The position numbers and the translations under genes are program-made. The notes under the pieces were generated by a model. That model was not told the DNA's origin. It did no database searches and was given only the letters and a program-made list of their open reading frames with translations. This document shows, one piece after another, positions 39,106 to 51,530 of a stretch of 64,000 nt of DNA. This DNA is from Setophaga petechia. Lineage: Eukaryota > Chordata > Aves > Passeriformes > Parulidae. Numbering within the stretch: the first letter of the stretch is position 1; the number at the start of each line of letters is the position of its first letter. The DNA lies in contig JANCRA010000019.1 of NCBI GenBank assembly GCA_024362935.1, forward strand, positions 278,001 through 342,000. The letters are read 5' to 3'.

Positions 39106-41646
39106 AGCAAGAAGCTCGGCTGCAGCATTAAACAAAATAACAAACACTGGAAGCCCTGAAACCAGCCTTGATTTGTTTCAGTGCAGCCGCTGGAGGGAAT
39201 CTCGGGGTCGCTGAAGTTTAAGACAGTCTAAGACAGTTTTTCGAAGAAATAAAAGTTGCAACGGGCAATTGGTACATGGACATTGAAAGTCCCCAACCAA
39301 AGCATTTTAAACCTTTTTCCTGGGCACATCCATTGCTCAGCCTGTGTGCATTCCTGTGCCGCACTACAGGCTGTGGGTACAGAATTCCTTGCCTTTGGCC
39401 AACCGGGGGCTGCTCTTGCAGCTGGCCGAGGTGTGTGTGCTTCCGTGGCTGGCAGGACACTGACAGGATACCACAGCCACAAGACGTGAACTTGATCCTT
39501 CCTTGTTTGCTCAGTTTCTCAGCAGTGCTGGTGGAAGGCCCTGGCTCTTCCCTCCACCCCTAGCCGGCCCTTTTGGTCACAGCACGCATTTATCAGTGGC
39601 ACCCACGGCCATCCCATTGCTGTGCAGCTGCTTCCCAACTGGCATGCTCTCTCCTCACACTGGGTCTAGGCTGGCTCCTGTCCCCAGCCCCATGATGATT
39701 ACTTGTGCTGGCTCTGCTGTCTGAGGATGCCCTGTGACTGCCCCTTGCTTTTTCCCCTTGGCAGCCACTTCCTGGGCTTGCTGGCTCGAAACTGTTGTTG
39801 CGTTCCTAGAGCATCCCACTTCCCAAGGGCTCGCTGCCTGGGCCTGATGCTCTGTGTTACCAGAATGACACTTCTTCTTCCCTATCTCTTCAGATTATAC
39901 AGGATCCAGAGTTGATGTGATGCTAATCTGGATTCCTTTTCTCCAGGAAAGCGCTCTTCTCAGTGCTTGCTCTGTAGGTTATGCTAAGATGGAGCAATGC
40001 CAGTGTGTCCATTACTTTCCATTTCACTCATCACTGTGGTCCATTTTTTGGACTATTTTGGTCCATTTTTTCTGTCTGCTACACACTTCACCATCATCAT
40101 CATTGTCACTACTATAATACTTGTAGGAAACCAAAAAGAAAAAAAGAAAATTTGAAGAAACCGTATTTTTCTAAAGTTGATATGCTTCATGGTGATCTAT
40201 GGTTATTATTACATGGTCTTGGAGTGACCTCAGAGAGTAACTGTTGGAGTACCTGTGTGTTCAAATTGGTACTTTTTCAGTTACTACAAACAGCAGCAAA
40301 GAATCCTACGAGTGAAGAATGCCGTGGCTAAATCAGTGTAATCAGAACCAACCATCTCCCACCTAGTTAGTAGCAGAATTATGAAGACTCTTTTTGTAGC
40401 ATATACTTGTCCCTGGAGAACTGGTGAAGTGTCTGAAGGTGTCCCAAGGCTGCAGGCATAGCAAACACGTTCCCATGAAATACACTGAACACTGGGAATG
40501 ACACAAAATATTTTTCTTTTTCCACAAGTGTGACGTCCAGATGCCATGCTCAGGTTACCCAACCCCTGTGTATAAAGTATTTTGCACTGGTTGTCTTGGT
40601 GATTGCAGTGTTTGAGACAATGTGGGTTAGATGCCAGCCACATAAACACTGCTCTTAGGATCTGAATGTTCCATTTTGTTCTTCCACACTTTCAGGTTGG
40701 CTTTTGAGTTGAGAAAGAAAAGGAAAAAAAAAAAAACCACAACTTCTGTGAGGCTACAGGTGAGGAACCTTAAAATGAAAGGAGTAATTTCCCATTTTTT
40801 TTCCACAAATGATCCAAACTAAATACGTGATTTCTTTTAGTACGTTCCTATTTCCATGCAAAATACAGGAGAGAAGTGTTTGAAATGCAACTCTGTCAGT
40901 TTTTAGAGGGAAGATATAAGATCATTCATTCATAGTTACAAAATACCAGCACAGTTAAAACTATCTCTTTTGCCTTGTTTTGTCTGAGGATTAAATAATT
41001 TTTTTTTTTGCCATTTGTAATGTTTTTTCATTCATGTGTTTAACATTTTGGACTTCCACATTCATAAATAGCAACAAATCTAAACAAACATTGAAAAAAA
41101 GCCAGTCTGAAGCTTGGTTTTTTTTACCATGCAAAGGGAAATTCACATTCAAAATCAACATTTAAATAATGGCACAGATGCATACAAGCAGGGAAATAGA
41201 TAGCTACAATGGAAATGTGCCACATGTCTCAGAACACATAACCACAACAGGGTGTCTCTTTTATGACTTCCTTAATGCACTGCAATATGCCTGGATATCA
41301 AAGGACATATGGTATATTTTCCCTTTAATTGCACATTTCTTTGCTCTTGTGAGTTACTCACAACCTTAACATTATTTAATTGTAATTTAGATGTGTAAAT
41401 CTCAGTCATCATCAAGAGTTTCAAATGCAAATATGTTTCAATGAGATCTTATTTCCACCTCTATTCCAACTTTTGTCAGTGTAGTCTTTCTTTTTTGTTG
41501 ATCTGCATTTGAGTATGTCATATTTTTTGGAGAGAGAAAAATTCAGACAGAGGAGGATCAGTCCTTTTCTGAAAGACTTTTTCCTATGTTTCTAACTCAT
41601 ATTTCTCAGTAACAAGTTGTTTTCTGCCACTTGTCTTATCTGAATT

Positions 41647-42185
41647 TCCAGAGTCATGGACATCTCCATCCACAAGAAGGAAAATACAGAATGCTGATTC
41701 ATTAACATTTTCAAATTTAAAAAAAAATTAAATGTAGTATTTATGAAGCTATAAATGCAAGAAAGGGACTGCAAAGAATTTTATGGTAGTAACACTTGCT
41801 TGAAAACCTTCATTACTACAGATCTTGTATGAAAGTTAAAGATTCTTCCTATGAGCCAGGTGTTTCTTAGACAAAGCTTTTAACATACATCTTTTTTGGT
41901 GAGAGCACCTAATTTTCCAGAGTCATGGACATTTCCATCCACAGGAAGGAAAATACAGAATGCTGATTCATTAACATTTTCAAATTTAAAAAAAAATTAA
42001 ATGTAGTATTTATGAAGCTATAAATGCAAGAAAGGGACTGCAAAGAATTTTATGGTAGTAACACTTGCTTGAAAACCTTCATTACTACAGGTCTTGTATG
42101 AAAGTTAAAGATTCTTCCTATGAGCCAGGTGTTTCTTAGACAAAACTTTTAACATACATCTTTTTTGGTGAGAGCACCTAATTTT
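41647..42185. repeat. Tandem duplication, two copies of 269 bp
   Basis: Two adjacent direct copies (about 41647-41916 and 41916-42185) have the same period throughout. I count about four substitutions between them (for example catctcc/catttcc and caaagctt/caaaactt), so identity is near 98.5 percent. The unit holds no recognised gene or mobile element. The high identity implies a recent duplication, or possibly an assembly artefact. Confidence 0.95.
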
Positions 42186-43639
42186 GTAGCCTCACTCCAA
42201 CTGACAGCAACCCACCCACTTTATAATAAGGATGATAACTCAGGATCTACTGCTAATAGATAGAATAGTGGTGAATTTGAGCCTCTTTTTCAGAATTCTT
42301 TTTCATCTTGAAATTAAAAAAAAAAAAAAAGAGAGAGGGTGTTTATGCTGGTGTTTTGTAACATCAACAATACCATCAGGTAACAGAGCAGATCCCAAGG
42401 AAGAAGGGGCTTCCAGTAGATAAAAAAGGAAGATGGAAAAAATGCCATTCTTGGTTTAGTATTTATTTACCAACAGAACTCGGTGATCTCATAACTTTTT
42501 TGGGATTTTCTACATGCCCAGTCTCTGTGTTAATTCATCTTGTGGCAAAATGAAGCTTGTACCTCAAGGTCTGCCTATGTAAATGGCTGATGTTCAAATT
42601 CTGTGTATTTTAAACCCAGAAATTTGTTATCAAAATACACAACAATATCAGAGTGGTTTTTAGGGTAAATAGTGCTTTTTGCTTCCTAAAAGGGACAATG
42701 CTAACAGAATAAATTTGTCTTGAATTTATTTTGCCAGCTTCTTGCCTGATTGTTGGGGGTTTTTTTTTCACAGAATTTTGTAATTTCCATTCTGCGTTGG
42801 CTATTGTATGGAACAGTAATAAAAAGCAGCATGTGAAATGCAAGTCTCTATGTTCCAGTACAAAATGAAGTACTCAAACAGCACTGCACACTTCAAGGAT
42901 ATTGGTGTCTCTGCCACATTCCAGAGGGGCAATAACAAACCCAGAAAAAAAATCATTGGGATGCTAAACTTTTATTTTACTACCTGTCATTTTAGTCTGC
43001 AAATATAAATATTTAGAATAAAGAAGCTCTCAGCAGGTTCAGCAGTTTGCACTAATGGGAGTAAGTGCAGTATCTGCAGTGAGAAAATCTTTCCATGTCC
43101 TGATTTTATTCTTCAAAAGGGAATCTCCAGCTACTAGGAACATATGCTATAAATAAAAAATAGCAGAACGTCTAATCTAAACCTCCTTAGAGCTGCAAAT
43201 TCCTCAAGTATTCTTAGAAGTTAATATTTTATTTTATGGAAGAGAAGCAAAGTGCCACAGTTCACTAACTTCTCAGTTTTTGAATGTTGAAAGCAAAGCA
43301 GGAAAGACAAACATGAGAAAGCACTGCCAAGCCATACTGAAGAAAAGGTAGCAATGATCTTGAAGATCACTGAACTTTCATATCTGGTAAAAGGCAATAA
43401 ATTTGCAGCGGAGAGTCCTACTGTTCTTCTGGGGACTCTCACTTCTGCATCATCTGCATCATCTCCAGCATCTGCCTTCTGAAGACTCATGACCATGAAG
43501 GACAGAGGAGATGACTGAACAACTAGAGGGCAGTACTTCCACCTTGTCACAATTCCCATCAGCTCCCTGAGGGGAAATAGAAGTGCAAATAATGTCGAGT
43601 GTGATTTCCTTTCAGAGACTCTGATCCCATGAAGTAAGG

Positions 43640-44195
43640 AAGAGCCCCCTAATTCTGCTGGCAGTGCTCTTTCCAGTGCTGTCCAAGATGCTTTTGCCCT
43701 TTGTGGTGAGGACACGTTGCTGGCTTACAACCACCTTGTCCACCAGGTGCTTCTTGAAGTCATTCCTCAGCATGAGCTGGTGCATGGGGTTGGTTCTCCC
43801 CAGGTACAGGATTTTGCTCTACCCTTTGTTGAACTTCATGTGGGTCATGTCTGACTAGTTTTTCAATCTGCTGAGGTCATCCAAGAGCAATGGTGTATCA
43901 ACAACTCTCGCTCTTGGAATATCTGTGAACTTGCTGAGGGTCCAGTTCCCTGCTGTCATTCAGCTCAGTAATGAAGAAGTTGAGCAGCACTGGCCCCAGC
44001 AGTGACTCCTGAGATGTATCACTGTTGGCTGGCCCCAGCTGGACTCCGTGCTGCTGATCCCAACTCTGTGAGACTGACAGTTCAGCCAATGTTCATTACA
44101 CCTCACTGTACTCTCCTTTTGTGGGTACTCCATCCGCTTGCCTATGAGACTGTTGTGAGAGATTATATCTAAAGGCTTAACTAAAGCTGAGACTA
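43640..44195 (-). mobile_element. CR1-type LINE fragment including reverse-transcriptase remnant, minus strand
   Basis: Translating the minus strand gives a decayed reverse-transcriptase segment with SLLGPVLLNFFITELND, matching the usual GSVLGPVLFNIFINDLD block of CR1. It is followed by the 'gttcaacaaaggg' and 'cctgtacctgggga' part of the element. Stops and frameshifts break the frame. The element is truncated at both ends. Confidence 0.8.
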
Positions 44196-47100
44196 TTAAA
44201 ATACCCCTCTCTGCTCAGACAGTATTTCTGTATTATTCCTCCAGATTGCCTATCCTTGCTTCCACCTCTGGTATGCTGCATTTTATGTTTGGGTTTTGTC
44301 AGGAGCTCCTCACTCACGTTCATCCATGCAGACCCCTTGCATCTATGCATGTGTGTTTCTTTTCAAGAAGGAGCAAAAAGGAGGAGAAGGAAGATGCTTT
44401 GTGTGAATATAGTGTGTAAGAAGAGGGTCCCAAGGCAGAGAAGGTCTGCTGTGAAATATATGAGAAAACATAGAAGAAATAGTAACTATGTTGATTTCTG
44501 ATTATTTCTTTTATGGATGTAGCAATGCTTTTTACCACTTTCTTTTCTTTTATCAAGCATGAAATTTTAAAGCATGCCTCTCATACAAAAAGATACTTTT
44601 AAAAAGTGTTATCCCATAATTGCAATATATTCTTTTCCAAGTAAAATAGCAATATATCTTACTATTAAGTCAGTCAGAAAATCAAGTTGAGTTTGCACTT
44701 GGTATCAGCAAGAAAAATTCTAAGTTAAAAGACTAATTAGAAACCTTGCTGAGGGGAATGTGGGCCATAAAAATACTTATGCCTCTTTTATGTTGATTCT
44801 ATAGGAATAATAAAGTTTTTTTCCTAGATTGTAACCTTCATTATTAAATACTACTAGTCTTTGAGTAATGACAAAATGTGGTTTTGTGTAATTTTCTAAA
44901 TTCACAGTCTAGCTATTAGTGTGTATATATTTGTGAAGGAATAAGGTACTATTGCTCAAATAAATTCATTACCCCCTTTTGCTCTTTTGCTACTTATAAA
45001 TACTCTATTCTTCCTTAGTCATTCCAAGTGAGCCTTTGATTTTCCATCCATGATGCATCATTTTACCCTGTTGATTTAGCTAGTGAGAATAATTCAGTTT
45101 GGAATAATTATCTTTTGTAGGATTCAATATTTAGATATCTGTTGAAAATACTAAGCGTGGATTTTATTTTTCTTTGTCTTTCTCAGAATTCCTCACAGTA
45201 CTTGATAAGCATCAGCTTGGAAAGTTGATTAGATACAGTCAAGGAAAATAAATTATAACTCACGAATGAAGAATTGAAATAACCTTGCTCTCTGGAGCTA
45301 GGAAAAAAATTAATTTGAATTCATCAGAAATTATGACAAGGAGAGCCAAGTGGAAGAGAGAATGGTCAAATCTCATGAGGAGAAACAGATTAAATCTTCT
45401 ATGTTTATGGATATTTATTGGTTTAGATTTAATTTTTCTAAGCAATGTAAAGAATTGTAAGGCTAGAACAAAGGACAAAATTTTAGTGGACTGACATGTA
45501 ACACAAAACTGTCTATAAAAACTCTTTGCTGGCATATTTTAAAATAGAAGTTTTATGAGCTCTAAAATAAGTGTCATCAATGGTTAGATTGTATGTAGCT
45601 ATTGGTTTGGACTTTTGAGAAGAGCGAACATTTTATATTAGAAGTATGAAATCAGACTGTTATTATTCTTAAATGATCAAAATATCAGCTTATGTCTTTT
45701 AAAATAATACTGTTGTCTCCATTTATGCATGTAACATTTTACCCTGTGTGTACTTTATATAAAATACTTATGGAAATTGTAAAGTTTGATGTTGGTTGTG
45801 ATATACCAAAGCTCTTGTCTTAGGTAAACAATAAGGAGAATATCTATCATAAGAAAATTGTGTAAAAAAAGGGATGAGTTTTGTGTGTAATGTACTAAAA
45901 GAGCTTTTCTTTCTTGAGTACAGGATAAGAAAATACATTTCTGCAAGGGAAAGACTATGTGTGTTCCTGTAAGCCCTCTTTTACATCAATTTGTTAGAGT
46001 TAGTAGGAGAGCATCTTTGAGGAAGACTGACTTTGCTTATGTTGTATTTCAGTCATGATCGAGATGTTCAGCTCAAAATCCTTGTTTATCACTGTTTATC
46101 ACCCTATCATTCATTTAATTTCTTCAGTCCATAAACAGATCTGATACAGTGCACAGTTTCCTTTTAATTTTTATTTATTTGCATCTTCTAAGAGAAAGGT
46201 TTTATGAAGGGAAGCGCTGAGCTTCAAACAACTGAGAAAGCAACAAAGTTCTTATCTGCTCTTAAGATGTTGACTAACTTTCATTCCATGAGTCTTTCTC
46301 AGAAATTTTCAAAGCAGCAGTTGTCACCTTTCTTTCCCTTTCTTTCTATATCTCTCCCTCTCTCTCCCTCCCTGCCTTCATCTATAAAAGGAGCTTCTCA
46401 TAAATCTCTGTAGTGCATCTGCCTTCAAAACTCATCCCCACCAAAATACTTATGAAACCAGTGACAGCATTTAGGTTGCAGCCAGGTTATACCTTACACC
46501 TAAGTAAACCTCACAGCAAGGTGTTACCAAAATTCTTAGTTTTCCTTCAGTCCCTTCTACACTCACTTGTGTCCCCAGTCTGTCTCTGCACCATCACTTT
46601 TACTTGTCTGATCATGTAGTGAGATATTTAAGGAAGCTAAATTGGCAGAAAACCAACTGCCTTTCTTTAAAAGCACTGTTCTGCCTGATCAGTTTCACAA
46701 ATCAGGAGCAGATGAGTTTCAATGTCAAAGCAAGGGAAGATGATTCCGGGGCAGAAGAGTGGGGCAGCTTTACCCTTCTTTGTCAGCAGTTAGCTTTTAG
46801 AAGATTGTAGCCATGACTGCACCCATAAACAGTGAATACACTGAGAATACTACTCACCACATTGATCTGTGCAGACTTGCTATCTCCCTGGGCTCTCATG
46901 TCTGTAACCACCTTAGTTCCTTTATTTTCTACTTGGTTGTAAACCTTTTGTCCAGGGGCTACCTATCTATACTGTATTTGTAAACCACAACTTTTGCAAC
47001 TTCAAAACTTTTTGGTGACCTCTACTATACCTTAGAATTTTTTTCCTTCTTAACAGGTGTCAGACCTGTTAATAATAATTATTATTATTATTTCTAATTT

Positions 47101-47229
47101 GGGGAGGAAGACACAGCCTCCAGATAACTGCTTGCCAATGTCCTTGTGAAAAGACTTATTATTACAACATCTCATCTACATAACATAAATAAATATTTGG
47201 GATTAGAAAAATTTATCCTTACTTAACAG

Positions 47230-47352
47230 GATGGAATTTGAGGGCTGGATACAGCTGTGTTGTACATACAAAAACAAAAATGTTGCCAAGCTTCAAGATA
47301 AAAGAACTGTGAGCAGAACATGTGCACTGGTTGATCACACCAGTTATTGCAG
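47230..47352 (+). pseudogene. PSMA8: PSMA8 relic, exon 2
   Basis: Codons from 47282 read VAKLQDKRTVSRTCALVDH, against VAKLQDERTVRKICALDDH in the functional protein (14 of 19 identical). An acceptor (TTAACAG, 47223-47229) and a donor (GCAG/GTATTG at 47353) frame it. The part before VAKLQ is decayed and about two residues too long. After the Asp-His, about five bases are missing before the donor, which would break the frame. An open frame still runs through the block. Confidence 0.85.
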
Positions 47353-47658
47353 GTATTGTTACCAGTTATTGTACCACAATATGTTGCCTTGCAAGTATGC
47401 AAGTATATGGTACATAGGAGACCTTTAAAACTGAATTTATGAAGATTGAATAAAAGAAGATAATTGAATAACAGTGAATTTATGAAGAATATTGTGAAAA
47501 TGGACACTATGGTTTGGGACATTGGTATTAGGACATGAAGGCTTCTACACAACTGTTTTGAACATGGCCAAAGGATTCTTCTGGGGCCAGTGGGAATAAT
47601 TTATCATTTTGAGTTTGCAAAATTAATGGTTAACCTTTTTTTTTTAATCATCTTTTAG

Positions 47659-47752
47659 GTCTGTTTGCATCTTGTTATTAGGAGCAAGCCACTTGTTTAG
47701 CAGAAGTTGCTCTTTACTAATTCCAATGGCAATAGGCAGACTGAAAGGGACA
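47659..47752 (+). pseudogene. PSMA8: Possible PSMA8 relic, exon 3
   Basis: A long pyrimidine tract and TTTTAG (ending 47658) precede GTCTG, which would complete Gly and give Leu as in the GLTAD start of the real exon; here it reads GLFAS. The following 'gttattaggagcaag' resembles the 'gtaataaacagagcaag' coding for VINRAR. An in-frame TAG falls at 47679-47681. The similarity is short and gapped. Confidence 0.35.
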
Positions 47753-49388
47753 AGAAATACTAACCTACAGATAAAATTCATCAAAACAAATGAGGATGAT
47801 ATTGGAAATATTTCTGGAGATTTGGAACACAACTTTGGGCTTAAATCTCTGCTGCTCTCCTCCTCCCCTGCCCTAGCTCCTGCCTCTTGACACAACCATC
47901 TCTTAAAAGAGATCCCTATATAATCCAGCACTTTAGAACATTTGCCTCCACAAGGAATATTTTTCTTCAGATGAGGACTGAATGAAGGCAAAACTGCATG
48001 GAAGCTCAGCAGATGGTTAGAAGAACTGCCTAGAGCATACATATCATCCCCCTGTACAGTTCCATGGCATGCCTAAACCAACTGGTCATTGCTACCTGGC
48101 ACCTCAAGGCAAAGGTCTTACCCCAGGCTGTGCTCTCCCACTGTCGCTTCTGTGCTGGCCTTGCTGCCTGGCTGGGTTGTGGTAAGCCAGGCTGGAAGCC
48201 CTGCAGGGCAGAGAGACCTTTCTGTTCTGGCACAGGTATAGCTAAGGCAGCTGGGAGTTGCTGCACTGGATTTGTCTTCCAGTGCACTGCTCAGTTTTAA
48301 TTAGTTCTCTTTGGTAAGGCTTAGTAGGAGAAGAGCAGGGAGGAAAATAGTGCATCAGCACATTTTGTAATTGCTTCCATTCTTTACTTATGAGTAAATT
48401 GGAACAATTTTTCTGTAGAATTAAAACTCTCTCAGACCTGTAAGAGTATGTGCCTTGGTGAAGGCAAAATCAAGTGTTACATTGGCTTTGAGGAAAAGGA
48501 CTGAAGGACATAAGGATCCTCTAAAGGCTTACACTAATTTTATATATGGTCTGTGATTCTATTTTATGAATTTCTCTGCTTTTGTCCATCAATGAGATAA
48601 AAAAAATCAAGGCTGAATTGTGATAATCACTTCTGTATTGACTTATCTTTATTTCTAAGTGGGTAGTTTTATTACATAAGTACTTCTCATTACTGTGTTG
48701 ATACTGTAAATGCTTGTTTAATCAATTTGATATTTTTGCCATTTTTCTTTAACCTCTTAATGCTATTGATGTTTTAAAGTAGTTGCTAGAACTGGTAAGT
48801 AAGTACACACACTTTGTGTTGTCTCTGCTTAAGAACCTTGGTGGGAAAAGTTGCTTTTCGATAATTTGCCAGGTAGTAGCCATTCTTGCGGTTATCATTA
48901 TCTCTCTCTCAATTTCTTTTTGCTCAGAGATTTTGGCTCTTAACTTGGAGGTTATGGACAAAAGGTAATGATGAGTCCCAATTCCTTCTTTTCTCCTTTC
49001 TTAAGTATTGCATGTTTGTTTGTGTGGTTTCATTTTTCCCAAGGTAAGCACAGAGTAGCAAAGTTACTTGCCAATGCAAGGGATGGTGCTTAACTTTGCA
49101 GTCTTCTACTGCTCTATACTCTGATGTGCCCATCACAACTTCTTGGCTCCCTGTCCTGCTGGGACCTGCCTGTACTTGCCTTTTATTCCCTAGTTTTTGC
49201 CTCAAGAGTGTAGTTAATTGGAATTACTATTCACATTCTCTGTTTGATTCCTGAAAGAGAGAAAGCAGGGAAGCCCTTGCCCCATCTGCTTTTCCCACCC
49301 TCTGAATATACTTTTTTTTTCAATGTAAACAATGCAGAATACCTTTCTTTCCACTCTGATTTTAATTTTTAAAAATCCTTATCTTCAG

Positions 49389-49454
49389 GACTGGTGAATG
49401 TGTGTTGGCAGTTGGACCACCAGGGATACCATTTATTGAAAAATCGTGGCACAG
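49389..49454 (+). pseudogene. PSMA8: Weak candidate PSMA8 relic, exon 5
   Basis: A segment bounded by TCTTCAG and ACAG/GTGAAA reads GECVLAVGPPGIPF in one frame. It could reflect the GISALIVGFDDDGIS part of PSMA8, but most of the exon is missing. It lies in the right order between exons 2 and 6. Chance resemblance is quite possible. Confidence 0.2.
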
Positions 49455-50379
49455 GTGAAAATGGTCATAATCAGTTCTTCAGTAAACCCCAGTGAAGCTT
49501 TGCCCACCTTCTGCCTGTCTTCTAAATGAACAAATGCTACTGGGGTTTTTTTAGTGCTATTATATTACAATAATTTTTTAATTATTAAACTATAGGGTGG
49601 GAAAGATAATCATTGAACTACTACAAATATCTGTTCTCTAGATAATGTAAGAAAAGAAAACACAGCACTAGAAGCTAGTCTTGCACATTTGACCATGTGG
49701 GCAATCTTCAATTCACTAGGAAGTTGATAGTGATTTAGATGCCAATGAAACTGGAAAAAGTTTGGAATTCCATTTGAGAGAGACTCTTCCTCCTCTGATG
49801 TAAAGAAGTATGTACCAAACTTTGCAGTTCTTTCAAACTGAACTTCTTGCCTGTTTTTACAAAAAAAAAAAAAAAAAACAAAAAAAAAACCCTGCCTAAC
49901 TCAGCCATGGCATTCCTAAAATGCTGAATATAGATGTACATGGGTTAGTGAAATAGTCTACATCCCAGCTTACTTTTGGAATGCTTCTACCATGGACAGA
50001 ATTTGAGTTCCTTCAACTGTTGCTCGCAGGAGTGTGTTAAAGGATTGAAGTTTTTGTGCTTTCCATAGCTATTGATCAAAAGAGGTTTTGGCTAACAAGA
50101 GTTTCCAGAGAATAAAGAAAAAGACATGTAGCATAAAAATAGTTGAAAACTGCTGCTTTCATGCATTTATGTTCCTAGATATCCTACTTAAGTACTGGAA
50201 CATTAGCAGAGTCTAAATACGAGCTGCAAGGGGACCTGGCAGACAGAAAAGTTGTGCACTGCATGTTGTATAGTGACTGTGAAGGAGTCCCTTTGCAAAA
50301 TGTACCAGCCTTTATAAGATAAATTTAAGCAGGTAAGTTCATGTGTGTTGTGGTGAGATTTGCAACTTCCTTTCTGTCA

Positions 50380-50490
50380 TCTGCAATTGCTGGCAATGCT
50401 AAAGCTGGGTATGAGTTTTTGGAACAGAAATACCCCAAAGCTGCTCCAGGAGCTCAAAGGACACCATCAAATTAGCAAAGAAGTCATCCA
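50380..50490 (+). pseudogene. PSMA8: PSMA8 relic, exon 6
   Basis: From 50380 the frame reads SAIAGNAKAGYEFLEQKY, aligning without gaps to NAIGRSAKTVREFLEKNY (nine of 18 identical). About 50 bases later IKLA reappears at 50466-50477, but in another frame. The functional exon has 54 bases between the EFLE start and IKLA; here there are 53, a one-base deletion. The 3' end is frayed. Confidence 0.75.
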
Positions 50491-50600
50491 GTACTAAGTG
50501 CATGCTAAAAGCTTCAAGAAGAGCCTGGGCCTCTTTCCTTCATGAAAATGCAAAAATACTTGGTAAATATACTTGTTTTAATGATTTCATTGTATGCTAC

Positions 50601-50663
50601 ACTGTGAAATCTGGTGGAAAAAACATTGAACTTGCTATAGTAAGGAGAAACTAGCCATCCCAG
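50601..50663 (+). pseudogene. PSMA8: PSMA8 relic, exon 7, with nonsense codon
   Basis: The frame reads TVKSGGKNIELAIVRRN, then TAG (50652-50654), then PSQ and a GTATGT donor at 50664. The functional protein has VVQSGGKNIELAIIRRNQPLK. The TAG replaces a CAG-type Gln codon. The bases before 50601 look like an intron end (pyrimidine-rich, TATGCTAC), but the expected AG is AC. This is the clearest single exon of the relic. Confidence 0.9.
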
Positions 50664-51214
50664 GTATGTATTAATATAACTCTATAGGAAACAATTATAT
50701 AAATGGTATGCAAAATATTCTCACAAAAATTATTTCAGGTGACACCTGTGCATTCAACTTGATGTATGAAATCTCCCCTAACATCTGGTGGTACAATGTT
50801 AGGTGACTTTTGTAGTGTCTCTGTAGATTGATAGTGCTGGGAGCTATAATGGTTGCTGCTGATTTATAGTAGTGTAAGACACTGTAGGGAACATTTCATG
50901 CAGGAAGCAGTGTAGGAAGGTGTATGGCAACATGCTACTTGTGTGGGTTGTATAAGACATTATCATTGTCTTTGAAAATGATGAAAATTATAGCAGTGTT
51001 TTATCAAACAGTGATCCTTATCACAGTGTTTCTGACACGATGTTGTCCCTTTGTAGCTTAATAGCTTCAGTTTCCATCACAAGTGGAAGATACAGGCTAT
51101 ATAGTGTATAAAAAAATTGCATTAAAATATTATCAGAATGCAGTATTCTCATTTTTCATAATAGTTACTGTAATACTACCTCTATAAAGTACTGCCAGCA
51201 GGTTAAAGGAAGAA

Positions 51215-51530
51215 AAACTTTCCTCTCTGCTCAGCACTGGTGAGACCACACCTGGAGTGCTGTATTCCCTCCTGGGCTGCACAGTACAAGAGGGATATGG
51301 ATGTACTGGAGAGGGTCAAGCAAAGGGCCCCAAGGATGATGAAAGGACTGGAGCATCTCACCTGTGAGGAAAGGTTGAGAGTGTTGGGACTGCTCAGCCT
51401 GCAGAAGAGAAGGCTCAGGGAGATAAAGTCAATGTCTATAAATATCTGATGGGAGAGTACAAAGAGGACAGCACCAATGGTGTTCAGTGACAAGACTGGA
51501 GGTAACAGGCTCAAACCGAAACATCAGGAT
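51215..51530 (+). mobile_element. CR1 LINE fragment between PSMA8 exon relics 7 and 8
   Basis: It contains 'ctggtgagaccacacctgg', 'ggagagggtcaagcaaagg', 'cctgtgaggaaaggttgag' and 'cagcctgcagaagagaaggc', in CR1 order. Both ends of the element are missing. It sits in what was PSMA8 intron 7. Confidence 0.88.

Larger units (their letters stand above)
38761..47229. other. Intergenic region between SS18 and the PSMA8 relic
   Basis: No intact gene was recognised. It holds a CR1 tail (38903-39105), a 269 bp tandem duplication (41647-42185), a minus-strand CR1 reverse-transcriptase fragment (about 43640-44195) and a pyrimidine-rich tract (46321-46385). Exon 1 of PSMA8 would be expected here but was not found. 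Confidence 0.7.

Noticed and set aside
43221..43715. 164-codon minus-strand ORF
   Set aside because: Its start overlaps the CR1 fragment and the remainder shows no recognisable domain.
47702..47890. AIGR-like segment first taken for PSMA8 exon 6
   Set aside because: A better, ungapped match to exon 6 lies at 50380-50490 in the right order. The part from 47659 to 47752 fits exon 3 better.
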